IMG/VR virus record: IMGVR_UViG_3300002514_004414
Location: 9,530-39,660 of that record
DNA length: 30,131 nt
Strand: one strand, 5' to 3'
Source: a virus
In this document: positions 1-7,078 of the stretch, piece after piece
Layout of the letters: each line of letters starts with the position of its first letter
How positions within the stretch are numbered: position 1 is the first letter of the stretch
Translations under genes and position numbers: made by a program
Notes under the pieces: model-generated
The model's database searches: none
Told to the model about the DNA's origin: nothing
What the model saw: only the letters and a program-made list of their open reading frames with translations

Positions 1-97
1 TTGATACTGGTGAGCTGTCCCTCGGCATGATAATGGTCTGCAACCTACAAATGTTATTTTACATAAAAGTATACAACATAAAACAGGAAAAAACAAA

Positions 98-334
98 TTG
101 GATAACACTTCAACAGGTAATCAGAAAGATTTGATCTACAAGATAGGTGATTTGGTTATTTTTAGACCTTATTCTCAAATGCATGATGAAGACAAGGATA
201 AGGTTTGGCTTGTTAAGGATTTTGTTAATAAAACCCCTGAAGAATTTAGTGTTTTTGATTATGTTTTAACCGATGCGACACATGAAATAGTCGCTATAGA
301 ATATGAAATAGAGAGATTGGAGGTGAAAAAATGA
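98..334 (+). CDS. Small GDLV-family protein (SH3-like, unknown function)
   Basis: A 78-aa protein with a short polar N-terminus, then KIGDLV near residues 16-21, followed by alternating hydrophobic and charged segments expected of a small beta barrel. It is the first of about 22 proteins in this window with that motif. The start is TTG at 98, preceded by AGGA with 9 nt spacing; no in-frame ATG lies ahead of the motif, so TTG is the only sensible start. Its end overlaps the next gene by 4 nt (ATGA), indicating translational coupling. The GDLV motif and fold class are read from sequence; no function is known to me. It might bind nucleic acid or protein as other SH3/KOW-like domains do, but that is speculation. 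Confidence 0.75.
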   Translation: MDNTSTGNQKDLIYKIGDLVIFRPYSQMHDEDKDKVWLVKDFVNKTPEEFSVFDYVLTDATHEIVAIEYEIERLEVKK

Positions 335-726
335 AAACAAATGAAATAGTATGGAATAGACTATCGAGTTTTTTGTCTGAGGATTACGAAGTCTTCGTGC
401 TCAAAAAATTTGAACATTGCCATGGGTATTCGCCGTATAAGACATGGGATACTGTCATAGCAGATTTAGTAATTTTGATGAAACATCGTGAAGAGTGGAA
501 TAAAGAAACAAGCTACCAAGTAAGCCAAGTTAAATCTAAATTCGGTGGACTCAGATTCTACATCGATAATGCAGATGATTTTATAAGAGGTGCAATAGAA
601 ATAGCAGAATTACAATGTACAAAGCTCTGCAAAACTTGTTCTTCATACGACTGTGAGAAGGTCGGATCTTCAAGAGGCCCCTTGTTTGCTAAGCACTGCG
701 TGAAATGTATAAACAACTTTTATTAA
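331..726 (+). CDS. Phage protein with KFGGLRFY motif and paired cysteines
   Basis: A 131-aa protein. The stretch VKSKFGGLRFYIDNAD (about residues 68-83) followed by an IxxAE helix and a CxxC pair matches a small family common in phage genomes, in which the motif is followed by a zinc-ribbon-like C-terminus. Here the cysteines are CKTC near residues 100-103 and CVKC near the end, enough to bind one zinc ion. The start overlaps the upstream stop (ATGA) and GGAGG lies just ahead of it. The family assignment is from memory of its conserved motif; no biochemical role is established to my knowledge. Confidence 0.75.
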   Translation: MKTNEIVWNRLSSFLSEDYEVFVLKKFEHCHGYSPYKTWDTVIADLVILMKHREEWNKETSYQVSQVKSKFGGLRFYIDNADDFIRGAIEIAELQCTKLCKTCSSYDCEKVGSSRGPLFAKHCVKCINNFY

Positions 727-727
727 A

Positions 728-1015
728 ATGAAAACTTTTAGATATTTACAAGTCAACGAAAGATCGGACGGTATCAAAGCAAAATACAGTGTTGGAGATT
801 TGGTCAAAATGGTCACATTCCACGATCAGGACCAATATAGCTGGGTCAGTTGTGGACAAATGGGTTTAATAGTGGAGGTCCTCTTCTTTATTCAAGAAAG
901 CTATGATCCTTCGGTTTGTATCACGTATGTAACAGAATACAAAGTTCAATGGATAGACGGAAACGACTTTGCTTTTTTAGACGAAAGCATGATAATCAAA
1001 ATGGAGACAAAATGA
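728..1015 (+). CDS. Small GDLV-family protein
   Basis: A 95-aa protein with YSVGDLVKMV at residues 21-30 and then a Gly-Ile/Val strand (MGLIVEV) and a YKVQWIDG strand, the same order seen in the other GDLV proteins. It is longer than most members because of a 20-residue N-terminal extension and an insertion between the second and third strands. It begins one base after the stop of the preceding gene and overlaps the next by ATGA, so it sits in a tight operon. No upstream AGGAGG is visible; coupling probably drives translation. Function unknown. Confidence 0.7.
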   Translation: MKTFRYLQVNERSDGIKAKYSVGDLVKMVTFHDQDQYSWVSCGQMGLIVEVLFFIQESYDPSVCITYVTEYKVQWIDGNDFAFLDESMIIKMETK

Positions 1016-1110
1016 CAGCATACATAATTTTATTTATTATAGCAGCCGCTTCGGCAGCAATTATAACATTAGGACAATTAAGTATTTGGTTTGATAAAAC
1101 GAACACCTAG
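1012..1110 (+). CDS. Tiny single-pass membrane protein
   Basis: A 32-aa peptide starting at the ATG that overlaps the upstream stop (ATGA). Residues 4-22 are almost entirely hydrophobic (IILFIIAAASAAIITLG), followed by a short polar tail, so it would be a single membrane span. GGAG lies about 8 nt ahead of the start. The reading frame is open well upstream, but that part is a shadow of the preceding gene. Small one-span proteins are frequent in phage early regions, but nothing specific can be said about this one. It could also be a non-functional frame; coupling and the membrane segment are the only support. Confidence 0.5.
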   Translation: MTAYIILFIIAAASAAIITLGQLSIWFDKTNT

Positions 1111-1306
1111 TTATTATATGGACTATACCGGCAAACACTTTATAGTTATTGAAGATCATGGACTTCTTAAAAAAGGCATGAGGTGTTACTGTATATTCGA
1201 GTCAGAGGCTTACTTACACTTATACTTTGAATATCCGATTATAGCAGATATACAAGAAGTAAAAATATCAAAAAACAACTTGACAAATTTTAAGATTGTG
1301 TTATAA
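1091..1306 (+). CDS. Small protein of unknown function
   Basis: A frame of 71 aa from TTG 1091, which overlaps the upstream gene by 20 nt, or 62 aa from ATG 1118 (MDYTGKHFIVIEDHG). Neither start has a clear ribosome site. The ATG product has alternating strands (HFIVIEDHGLLKKGMRCYCIF) resembling a small beta domain, but lacks GDLV. The stop lies inside the -10 region of the tRNA promoter, so the 3' end doubles as promoter DNA. I do not recognise a family. Confidence 0.5.
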   Translation: MIKRTPSYYMDYTGKHFIVIEDHGLLKKGMRCYCIFESEAYLHLYFEYPIIADIQEVKISKNNLTNFKIVL

Positions 1307-1307
1307 T
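1280..1307 (+). promoter_or_regulatory. Sigma70-type promoter for tRNA-Lys and dam-like gene
   Basis: TTGACA at 1280-1285, 16-nt spacer, TATAAT at 1302-1307 with a TGT just before it (extended -10). The likely start of transcription lies a few bases before the tRNA at 1318. It is the best match of a set of near-identical promoters in this window. Confidence 0.85.
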
Positions 1308-1317
1308 ATAAACAGTC

Positions 1318-1393
1318 GGGTTGTTAGCTCAGCTGGTAGAGCAGTCGGCTTTTAATCGATCGGTCATAGGTTCGAATCCTATACAACCCACCA
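1318..1393 (+). tRNA. tRNA-Lys (anticodon UUU), CCA encoded
   Basis: A complete cloverleaf can be folded by eye. The acceptor GGGTTGT pairs with ACAACCC, the D arm is GCTC/GAGC, the anticodon stem GTCGG/TCGAT (with two G-U pairs) closes the loop CTTTTAA, and the T arm ATAGG/CCTAT closes TTCGAAT. The anticodon is TTT, so it reads AAA and AAG lysine codons, which are abundant in this AT-rich genome. The 3' CCA is encoded at 1391-1393, common for phage tRNAs. It has its own strong promoter and is probably co-transcribed with the methylase gene that begins 18 nt later. Confidence 0.95.
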
Positions 1394-1410
1394 TTTCATA
1401 CGGAGGAAAA

Positions 1411-2451
1411 ATGAAATACAAAACAGTAGGCTTTAAAGGCTCAAAGCGAAAGCTTCTAGAGACCATTCAAAAACTAACAGAAGAGGTTCCAAATGCTGAA
1501 ACTTTTTTTGATGGATTTTCTGGATCAGGAATAGTATCGGCACATATGAGACAACAAGGCTTCAAAGTAACCGCCAATGATAAAATGCCCTCTGCAGCTT
1601 TGTTTGCAAGAGTATTCTTAAATGGCTTTGATGAAGATTTAATTGAAAAGGCCCTCATCACCTTAAACAATCTACCAGAAAAGGACGGATGGTTATTTCA
1701 GAACTATTCTGGTAAGTATTTAAGGCAAGTCCGAGGAGTCGCTGCTCCGGTTTGGAGACCAAGAGCGTTTATAGAATCAAATGCTAAAAAATTAGATGCT
1801 GCTTTTGAGTATATCCACACACTAGGAGCATCTCCAGAAAAAGATGCTCTTTTGTTTAGTGCGATCCAAGCACTTAATAGTGTTTTTAATGGCACAAATG
1901 ATCAAAAGAGTTCGTTGGCCGAATGGACAGCAAAATCACAAAAAACAGTCGAATTCAAAATGCCAACCCTCATAACAGGAAAGAAAGGCGATGTTGAATG
2001 TTGCGAGATTTTTGATGTTAAAAATACTCAAGCAGATGTCGTCTATTTAGATCCACCCTATACTACAGGTGTTCTTTATGATGCTTGTTATCACTTAAAC
2101 GATTCAGTTGTTCTCTGGGATAAGCCTGATTTGGATCATTCCTATGCTCTTCCAAGACCAGATAGAGTGTGTTTTCGAAAAAATCAAGAATGTGCTGGTG
2201 CATTTTATATGAAAAAAACAGTAAAAGATGATTTTGACAAGCTCTTGGGACAGTTTGATTGCAAGAGAATCATCCTATCCTATAGTAACGGTACACGAAA
2301 TGCTATTTCATTTAGTGACTTGCTCTTAACCAGCCAAAAACACGGTACAGTGAAGGTTTATGACCAAAGTCACAAGCTTTGCATGCAACCTAAAAAGATG
2401 AAAAAACAACAAAAAAATCTAGTTGAATTTTTCTTCGTGATAGACAAGTAG
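1411..2451 (+). CDS. DNA adenine-N6 methyltransferase, D12 (Dam-like) class
   Basis: A 346-aa enzyme expected to transfer a methyl group from S-adenosylmethionine to the N6 of adenine in DNA. The N-terminal YKTVGFKGSKRKL is the D12-class entry motif; FSGSG at residues 36-40 is the AdoMet-binding motif I; DPPY at 214-217 is the catalytic motif IV. Residues between about 60 and 200 form the target-recognition region, larger than in Dam, so the site is not predictable. The frame is open back into the tRNA, but ATG 1411 has CGGAGG 7 nt upstream and the recognised domain begins there. No partner nuclease is adjacent; it may protect phage DNA from host restriction. The family is certain; specificity is unknown. 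Confidence 0.93.
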   Translation: MKYKTVGFKGSKRKLLETIQKLTEEVPNAETFFDGFSGSGIVSAHMRQQGFKVTANDKMPSAALFARVFLNGFDEDLIEKALITLNNLPEKDGWLFQNYSGKYLRQVRGVAAPVWRPRAFIESNAKKLDAAFEYIHTLGASPEKDALLFSAIQALNSVFNGTNDQKSSLAEWTAKSQKTVEFKMPTLITGKKGDVECCEIFDVKNTQADVVYLDPPYTTGVLYDACYHLNDSVVLWDKPDLDHSYALPRPDRVCFRKNQECAGAFYMKKTVKDDFDKLLGQFDCKRIILSYSNGTRNAISFSDLLLTSQKHGTVKVYDQSHKLCMQPKKMKKQQKNLVEFFFVIDK

Positions 2452-2460
2452 GGGCCACAA

Positions 2461-2622
2461 ATGAACACACAAGAACAAAAACTATGGTTGCTTCTGGATT
2501 CCTGCCTAAGAAAACTTAAACAAGGTAGATTCTGGACAACCTCACTGGATTCCCATCAGAAGAATATAGACAAGGCTATTAAAGAGCTTGAGGAAGCACT
2601 GGAGATGTTAGAAAATGATTGA
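2461..2622 (+). CDS. Small helical protein, unknown
   Basis: A 53-aa frame starting 9 nt after the methylase stop and overlapping the next gene by 8 nt. The product begins MNTQEQKLWLLLDSC and ends with an amphipathic Lys/Glu-rich helix (KAIKELEEALEMLE). No AGGAGG precedes it, although GGGG lies 8 nt ahead of the ATG. Its position between two real genes with tight spacing is the main support. No family recognised. Confidence 0.6.
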   Translation: MNTQEQKLWLLLDSCLRKLKQGRFWTTSLDSHQKNIDKAIKELEEALEMLEND

Positions 2623-3511
2623 TTTACATTGTCATTTAGACGGCTCACTAAGATATCACACCCTTCATCAACTAGCACGCCAACAGGGAATAACAATTCC
2701 AACCAGCCCCTCAGAGATTTTCTTCTACAAGGGTATGAATTTGAATGAAGCACTCTCAAGGTTTGTAATAACACTATCAGTGCTCCAAACACCAAAATCG
2801 CTTTGTAGAGTAGCTAGAGAGATTTGCGAAGATGCAGATAGCTCAGGCGTTAGTCGTTTGGAGTTGAGATTCGCACCACATCTTCACACTGGGGCTCCAA
2901 TAGACAAGATTGTTGATGCTGCCATTGATGGTGCTAATGGTGACGCAAGTATTATCCTTTGTGGCCTATATGGAGATCCACCAGAGATATTTGACGAACT
3001 TGTGGATCTTGCAAGAACAAGAAAACAGGTTGTTGGAATAGACCTAGCTGGTGCACCAATGCCAACTCATAAATGGGGCATGTTTGATTATGCTACTCAA
3101 TTTACTCGTGCTAAGCGACTAGGGATAAACCGAACCGTACATGCCGGAGAAGGGCGATCTGCTCAAGAAATTGCCGTAGCGATCAACTTCTTACATGCAC
3201 AGAGGATTGGCCATGGCCTGACGGTCTTAGAAGATCAAAAGGTAGTTGATCTAGTTAGAGAGAGAAATATTGTATTAGAGGCTTGCCCCACATCTAATAT
3301 GCACACAGGTCTAATAAATGAAATCGGTGATCACCCAATAAAAGAGTGGATTAGACAAGAAATACCTGTGGCAATTTGCTCTGACAATTTACTGTTATCA
3401 AATACAGACTTATCTGTTGAGTTTTCACATCTGATGTATGAGAATGGTTTAACCGAAGAAAATGTTGATCTTTGTGAGAAAACCGCATTCAATGCATTAT
3501 TTAAAAGATAA
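2615..3511 (+). CDS. Adenosine deaminase-like amidohydrolase
   Basis: A 298-aa metal-dependent deaminase of the adenosine/AMP deaminase family, predicted to deaminate a purine nucleoside or base. Metal and catalytic motifs appear in the expected order: HCH at residues 5-7 in LHCHLDGSL, VHAGEG with H176 and E179, IGHG with H200, and CPTSN. The last motif, normally DDP, is SDN with D257 and N258. In characterised adenosine deaminases the first Asp contacts zinc and the second contacts the purine, so the Asn could alter the substrate (adenine, a modified nucleoside) or be tolerated. The protein is shorter than bacterial Add (about 330 aa). Together with the downstream IMPDH/GMPR and dUTPase it suggests purine salvage. 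Confidence 0.85.
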   Translation: MIDLHCHLDGSLRYHTLHQLARQQGITIPTSPSEIFFYKGMNLNEALSRFVITLSVLQTPKSLCRVAREICEDADSSGVSRLELRFAPHLHTGAPIDKIVDAAIDGANGDASIILCGLYGDPPEIFDELVDLARTRKQVVGIDLAGAPMPTHKWGMFDYATQFTRAKRLGINRTVHAGEGRSAQEIAVAINFLHAQRIGHGLTVLEDQKVVDLVRERNIVLEACPTSNMHTGLINEIGDHPIKEWIRQEIPVAICSDNLLLSNTDLSVEFSHLMYENGLTEENVDLCEKTAFNALFKR

Positions 3512-3524
3512 ATAAAAAAACAAC

Positions 3525-3552
3525 TTGACAAAATTTTAAATCATGTTATAAT
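3525..3552 (+). promoter_or_regulatory. Sigma70-type promoter
   Basis: TTGACA at 3525-3530, 16-nt spacer, TATAAT at 3547-3552 with TGT ahead of it. It lies 30 nt before the next start codon and should drive the membrane protein, ClpS and HAD genes. Confidence 0.85.
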
Positions 3553-3582
3553 GTATACATAATTCAATAACGGAGGAATTTT

Positions 3583-3822
3583 ATGAATTTAGAAATATTA
3601 AAAAGAATGGCTATCTACAATCTTACAATACTTGGTATGATCCTATTGGCGGTCGGCTACTTGTATTTATGTAGTTATTTTGCCGGCTTGCTGGGTGGAG
3701 AGCATTTCCTCACAGCTGTGATTTACATCATTACTTATCTAACAGCTACATCTTATTACATTGCTAAGCGAGAAATAGAGAGTGAAACGGAGTGTGTCAA
3801 TGACGAAACGACAGAAGGATAA
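3583..3822 (+). CDS. Small two-span membrane protein
   Basis: A 79-aa protein with hydrophobic segments at about residues 10-36 and 43-60 and a charged C-terminal tail rich in Glu and Thr. It is predicted to sit in the inner membrane with both ends on the same side. CGGAGG 8 nt before ATG 3583 supports the start. Its 3' end overlaps the ClpS gene by 23 nt. It is the first gene after a strong promoter and shares a transcript with clpS. No family recognised. Confidence 0.75.
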   Translation: MNLEILKRMAIYNLTILGMILLAVGYLYLCSYFAGLLGGEHFLTAVIYIITYLTATSYYIAKREIESETECVNDETTEG

Positions 3823-4126
3823 GAAGCATGGAGCGGGAGCCGGAGTCGGCACAATGGACCGAGAAAAGGTCGTTCCGCCCAGCAAGTATAAGGTTGTCTT
3901 TTATAATGATGACTATACACATATGCAGTTTGTTGTAGAGGTTCTGACCCAAGTCTTTTACATGGATCACCAAAAAGCAAATGCTATCACAATGCAAGTT
4001 CACACTGAGGGCAAAGGCATCGCCGGAGTCTATTCAAAAGAAATTGCCGAAATGAAGGTCCTGCAATCCATGGATTGGGCAAAACAACAGGATCATCCAC
4101 TTTTAGTAACACTGGAGAAAGAATGA
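3800..4126 (+). CDS. clpS: ClpS, N-degron adaptor for ClpA-type unfoldases
   Basis: A 108-aa protein closely matching ClpS, which delivers proteins with destabilising N-terminal residues to ClpAP. KVVFYNDDYTHM (residues 31-42) holds the N-D-D that grips the substrate amino group (N36, D37, D38), H68 in QVHTEGKG is the matching histidine, and HPLLVTLE closes the domain. The first 25 residues are basic and flexible, as the ClpS N-terminal extension usually is. A GTG at 3782 is also in frame, but ATG 3800 has GGAG 8 nt upstream. It overlaps the preceding gene by 23 nt and the next by ATGA. A ClpP homologue lies at 15789; no ClpA/ClpC is in the window, so it would use the host unfoldase or one encoded elsewhere. 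Confidence 0.92.
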   Translation: MTKRQKDKKHGAGAGVGTMDREKVVPPSKYKVVFYNDDYTHMQFVVEVLTQVFYMDHQKANAITMQVHTEGKGIAGVYSKEIAEMKVLQSMDWAKQQDHPLLVTLEKE

Positions 4127-4464
4127 ATAAAGTATGGCTGATAGACATTGACGGAACAGTCTGTGACGATGTTCCTAATGAGACACCTGAGCTTTTCGTA
4201 ACAGCAAAGCCACTAGAAGGTGCTTTAGAGAAAGTTAAAGAGATGGAAAAGACCGGAGAGATCTGGTTCTTCACCGCAAGAACAAGCGAGCATGCCGAAG
4301 CTACGGAAGCTTGGTTGGACAAACATGGTTTTCCCTACAAAGGAGTTATCTACAACAAGCCGAGGATCAAACAAGGGCAAGAGTATCATTGGGTTGATAA
4401 TCGCCCTGTTGCCTCGTCATTCACACCAGAAGGGATAAAACAATTATCTCTAAAAGACGGTTAA
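4123..4464 (+). CDS. Small HAD-superfamily phosphatase
   Basis: A 113-aa minimal HAD-type phosphohydrolase. Motif I is DIDGT (nucleophile D8, acid D10), motif II is FTART around residues 45-49, and the conserved WVDNRP near residue 88 probably carries motif IV. There is almost no cap domain, as in nucleotidase- and polynucleotide-phosphatase-like HAD proteins of phages. Translation is coupled to ClpS by ATGA overlap. The substrate cannot be told from sequence; nucleotide or nucleic-acid 3' phosphate are typical for phage relatives. Confidence 0.8.
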   Translation: MNKVWLIDIDGTVCDDVPNETPELFVTAKPLEGALEKVKEMEKTGEIWFFTARTSEHAEATEAWLDKHGFPYKGVIYNKPRIKQGQEYHWVDNRPVASSFTPEGIKQLSLKDG

Positions 4465-4486
4465 TAACAAAATTTGTCCCAATACT

Positions 4487-4514
4487 GTGACATGATGGTT
4501 TCCAATGTTATATC
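4487..4514 (+). promoter_or_regulatory. Promoter upstream of the permease gene
   Basis: GTGACA at 4487-4492, 16-nt spacer, TATATC at 4509-4514 with an extended TGT. It matches the spacing of the stronger promoters here, with a weaker -35 and -10. It overlaps an in-frame upstream ATG at 4505, which argues that the true start codon is the downstream ATG 4550. Confidence 0.6.
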
Positions 4515-4549
4515 GGCTATTTAGTATAGCTATAACAAAAGGAGCCATC

Positions 4550-5503
4550 ATGTCTTTATCAATGGTCTATGGCTCTGTTGGGTTTCTCTTAGCGGCTTAT
4601 TCCGTTATTGGAAACGACAGTGCACAGACCCTCGGGACATTTATTAGTTCTAACAGTAACAAGGTTAAGTGGTATTGGATGTGGGCTTTCACATCGGTTA
4701 TCTTGACCGCAACCCTTTTATCGGGTTGGTATGGTGGCGATATTGCATTTGGGAGATTGGATAAGATCCCTCTTCCCGAACAGTTCTATTGGTACCACGC
4801 AGCAGCACCAATATTGTTGCTCGTTCTTACTAGGTTTGGTATTCCCGTCTCGACAACTCTGCTAACCCTTAGTGCGTTCTCAAGTAGCCTTGTGCTGGAA
4901 AAGATCATAGTAAAATCAGCATTGGGTTATGGAGTAGCATCCATTACCGCTTATATTATCTGGACAATAGTAACACGGCTTCTTGATGAGAAAAAACCAG
5001 TGAAAAAAGAACACAAAAAGTATTGGTCGGTAGCCCAGTGGGGTTCAACCGGCCTTTTATGGTATATGTGGCTGTCTCATGACATTGCCAATGTATTCGT
5101 TTATCTTCCAAGAGACGGAGTGTCTCTATCAACTATGCTTGGAGTTATTGCTATCCTTGTTGGAGGTCTCGCTCATTTGTTCTATACAAAAGGTGGGAAG
5201 ATTCAAGAGATCGTCTTATCCAAGAGCGGAACAAGATTCATTCGTTCGGCTTGTCTCATTGACTTGTTCTATGCAATGGTTCTTTGGTATTTCAAGATAC
5301 ACAGTGCAATCCCTATGAGCACGACTTGGGTCTTCGTTGGACTATTGGCCGGCCGAGAGTTGGCCGTCTATCGCTCATTTAATAAGGGGAAAGAGACCAG
5401 TGTGATCTTTCCAATGCTCGTTGCAGACTTTTTAAAAATTATGATTGGACTTGGATTGTCCGTCGCAGCGGTATCAGGTGTTATTTATCTAGATTCTTTA
5501 TAA
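4550..5503 (+). CDS. PiT/Pho4-family inorganic phosphate permease (probable)
   Basis: A 317-aa polytopic membrane protein with about eight or nine hydrophobic spans. It carries the two inverted repeats typical of PiT phosphate:cation transporters: GNDSAQTLGT at 21-30 with GIPVSTT at 97-103, and SHDIAN at 176-181 with AIPMSTT at 253-259. In the family, GANDxANxxGT and VSTTH form the phosphate and cation sites. The hydrophilic loop at 146-158 separates the halves. The protein is shorter than bacterial PitA (about 500 aa), close to small bacterial PiT relatives. Start ATG 4550 has AAAGGAG 5 nt upstream; an ATG at 4505 lies in the promoter. It has its own promoter. Phosphate uptake would help viral DNA synthesis; this role is inferred from family only. 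Confidence 0.7.
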   Translation: MSLSMVYGSVGFLLAAYSVIGNDSAQTLGTFISSNSNKVKWYWMWAFTSVILTATLLSGWYGGDIAFGRLDKIPLPEQFYWYHAAAPILLLVLTRFGIPVSTTLLTLSAFSSSLVLEKIIVKSALGYGVASITAYIIWTIVTRLLDEKKPVKKEHKKYWSVAQWGSTGLLWYMWLSHDIANVFVYLPRDGVSLSTMLGVIAILVGGLAHLFYTKGGKIQEIVLSKSGTRFIRSACLIDLFYAMVLWYFKIHSAIPMSTTWVFVGLLAGRELAVYRSFNKGKETSVIFPMLVADFLKIMIGLGLSVAAVSGVIYLDSL

Positions 5504-5509
5504 AATCAT

Positions 5510-5537
5510 TTGACAAATAATAGGAACGTGTTATATT
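5510..5537 (+). promoter_or_regulatory. Sigma70-type promoter
   Basis: TTGACA at 5510-5515, 16 nt, TATATT at 5532-5537 preceded by TGT. It begins a leader of roughly 100 nt before the start at 5642, the longest untranslated leader in the window. The leader contains only an 8-codon ATG frame and no obvious terminator. Confidence 0.8.
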
Positions 5538-5641
5538 AAAAAGCATGAGGTTGAGGACTATATTGAGAGTCTGAGTGATCTCCACAAAGCTTTATTAAGC
5601 CTGCTCTTTTTAACAATGAATTATTAACAACGGAGGGTTTT

Positions 5642-7024
5642 ATGCCATACGATTCATACAACAGACACTACACGGATTATCGTGATTTGCGTCTTAAAAC
5701 TAAACCACAACGTAATCTTTATAATGAAGTTTACGAACCAATAACAAAAACAGTCATCAAGTTTGATTATGACGAGACCGGTGATTCTGAACTTACCCAT
5801 TATAGATGGGAAGCTGCAAGAACAGAGGAACAGATTAATCATCTTGAAAAAACAGCAAAATTCTACCGAAAACTGTGTTCTTTCCCTGTCGCCATAGGCA
5901 GCATGAACTTGACCGGTACACCGAATTGTTATAAAAAAACAATGACTTGGTTTCAAAGAAGAAGATCGGCTCTTGATGCATGGGCTGAATGGGAAGGAGT
6001 GGAGATTAATTTCCGCCGAGATTATTATGGTGATTATGTAGACAACGAAGCACAGCAAAAACAAGCACAGAAAGAAAAAGCTAAAGATGAGTTTGAATAT
6101 ATGACCTCTGGCGAGGGGCATAACTTTTATCTAAACGAATTAGCAATAGAAGAAGGGCTTAACAACCATGAAAAGATCTTTGGAGAGAAAGACACATATA
6201 GCGATCTTGTCGGCATGAGAGAAAAATCAATTCTCACCGCTAGGCAAAACTTTGCTCGGATTTATGAACGAATTTCCATACAAGCTTCCTCGCGAGAGTA
6301 TGATTATACATCAAGCCGATATAACACGACGCCAAGCTGTCTAGCAGGCGATCCAACAAAAATTATCTCTTCTATGCGAACTGTGAATAAAGAGATCAAA
6401 GACCTAGAAAAAGACCTTGCATACTTCAAGGAAGCCTTTGTCTCCGAATGGGGAGAAAACACCGTTATTGCCACCTTTGATAAGCCCATCAGCGAATTAA
6501 GTAAATCAAATCCTTATGCTGAAAAAAGAGTTCTCTGGGAATCTGAACTGGAAAGTGTAAAAGCTACCCGAGACAGCATCACGGAAAGAATAGCATCTTT
6601 GAACCAACATCTTGAGCAGCTTGGAACCGAAGAGAAGCTTGTCGCCCAACAAGAGCAGAGAGATATCTTATTCCGAAAAAGATACGAAAGGAAGCTTGAA
6701 TTGAAAAAAAATGTTGAGGACCGCAAGCAATCAGTAACAGACAAGGAAGAGCTTAGGGCTGCAAAGACAGAGATAGAGCGAATCAAAAAATCAAGGAAAG
6801 GCCATGGCCACATGTCCTCAAGGGATGAAGAGAAGAAGCTTTATTTAAGCTTGGAAGAAGCTTATGAAGACTTGGTAAAGCTGTATAAGAAAGATAAAAG
6901 AAAGCTTGAACCATACAACTACACGGTATCTATCAGGTATCAAAAATGGTGTACTCATTCCCGAAACAGGAGGTGGAGATCTCTTGATCTTGACGGTTGG
7001 TTCTTGAGAACCTTTCAAGAATAA
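5642..7024 (+). CDS. 460-aa charged coiled-coil protein, unknown
   Basis: A highly charged, Lys/Glu-rich protein with no signal peptide or membrane span. The N-terminal 140 residues are rich in Tyr and Arg (DSYNRHYTDYRDLR) and look folded; two long helical regions follow at about 230-300 and 300-400 with heptad-like spacing, consistent with coiled coils; the last 40 residues are basic and aromatic. ATG 5642 has CGGAGG 7 nt upstream. The gene stands alone, with its own promoter and a strong terminator directly after it. It could be a structural or nucleic-acid-binding protein; I recognise no family. Confidence 0.85.
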   Translation: MPYDSYNRHYTDYRDLRLKTKPQRNLYNEVYEPITKTVIKFDYDETGDSELTHYRWEAARTEEQINHLEKTAKFYRKLCSFPVAIGSMNLTGTPNCYKKTMTWFQRRRSALDAWAEWEGVEINFRRDYYGDYVDNEAQQKQAQKEKAKDEFEYMTSGEGHNFYLNELAIEEGLNNHEKIFGEKDTYSDLVGMREKSILTARQNFARIYERISIQASSREYDYTSSRYNTTPSCLAGDPTKIISSMRTVNKEIKDLEKDLAYFKEAFVSEWGENTVIATFDKPISELSKSNPYAEKRVLWESELESVKATRDSITERIASLNQHLEQLGTEEKLVAQQEQRDILFRKRYERKLELKKNVEDRKQSVTDKEELRAAKTEIERIKKSRKGHGHMSSRDEEKKLYLSLEEAYEDLVKLYKKDKRKLEPYNYTVSIRYQKWCTHSRNRRWRSLDLDGWFLRTFQE

Positions 7025-7031
7025 ATAAATT

Positions 7032-7061
7032 AAAAACCCCTTGGAATCCAAGGGGTTTTTT
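7032..7061 (+). terminator. Rho-independent terminator
   Basis: CCCCTTGG (7037-7044) and CCAAGGGG (7048-7055) form an 8-bp stem with a 3-nt loop, flanked by five A on the left and six T on the right that can extend the stem. It starts 7 nt after the stop at 7024. Two later elements share the same AACCCCTTG...CAAGGGGTTTT frame but have become promoters as well. Confidence 0.92.
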
Positions 7062-7078
7062 AACCCTAGGGCAAGCAA

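Noticed and set aside
3-134. Frame open from the window edge to a TGA at 132-134
   Set aside because: No start visible, overlaps the gene at 98 by 37 nt and has no recognisable motif; it may be the end of an upstream gene but cannot be supported.
5544-5627. Open frame in the leader before the 460-aa gene (reads HEVEDYIESLSDLHKALL)
   Set aside because: It looks protein-like but has no usable start codon after the promoter; possibly a gene remnant.
5654-6121. 155-codon minus-strand open frame inside the 460-aa gene
   Set aside because: Cys/Phe-rich shadow of a coding sequence on the other strand, no ribosome site, no neighbours.
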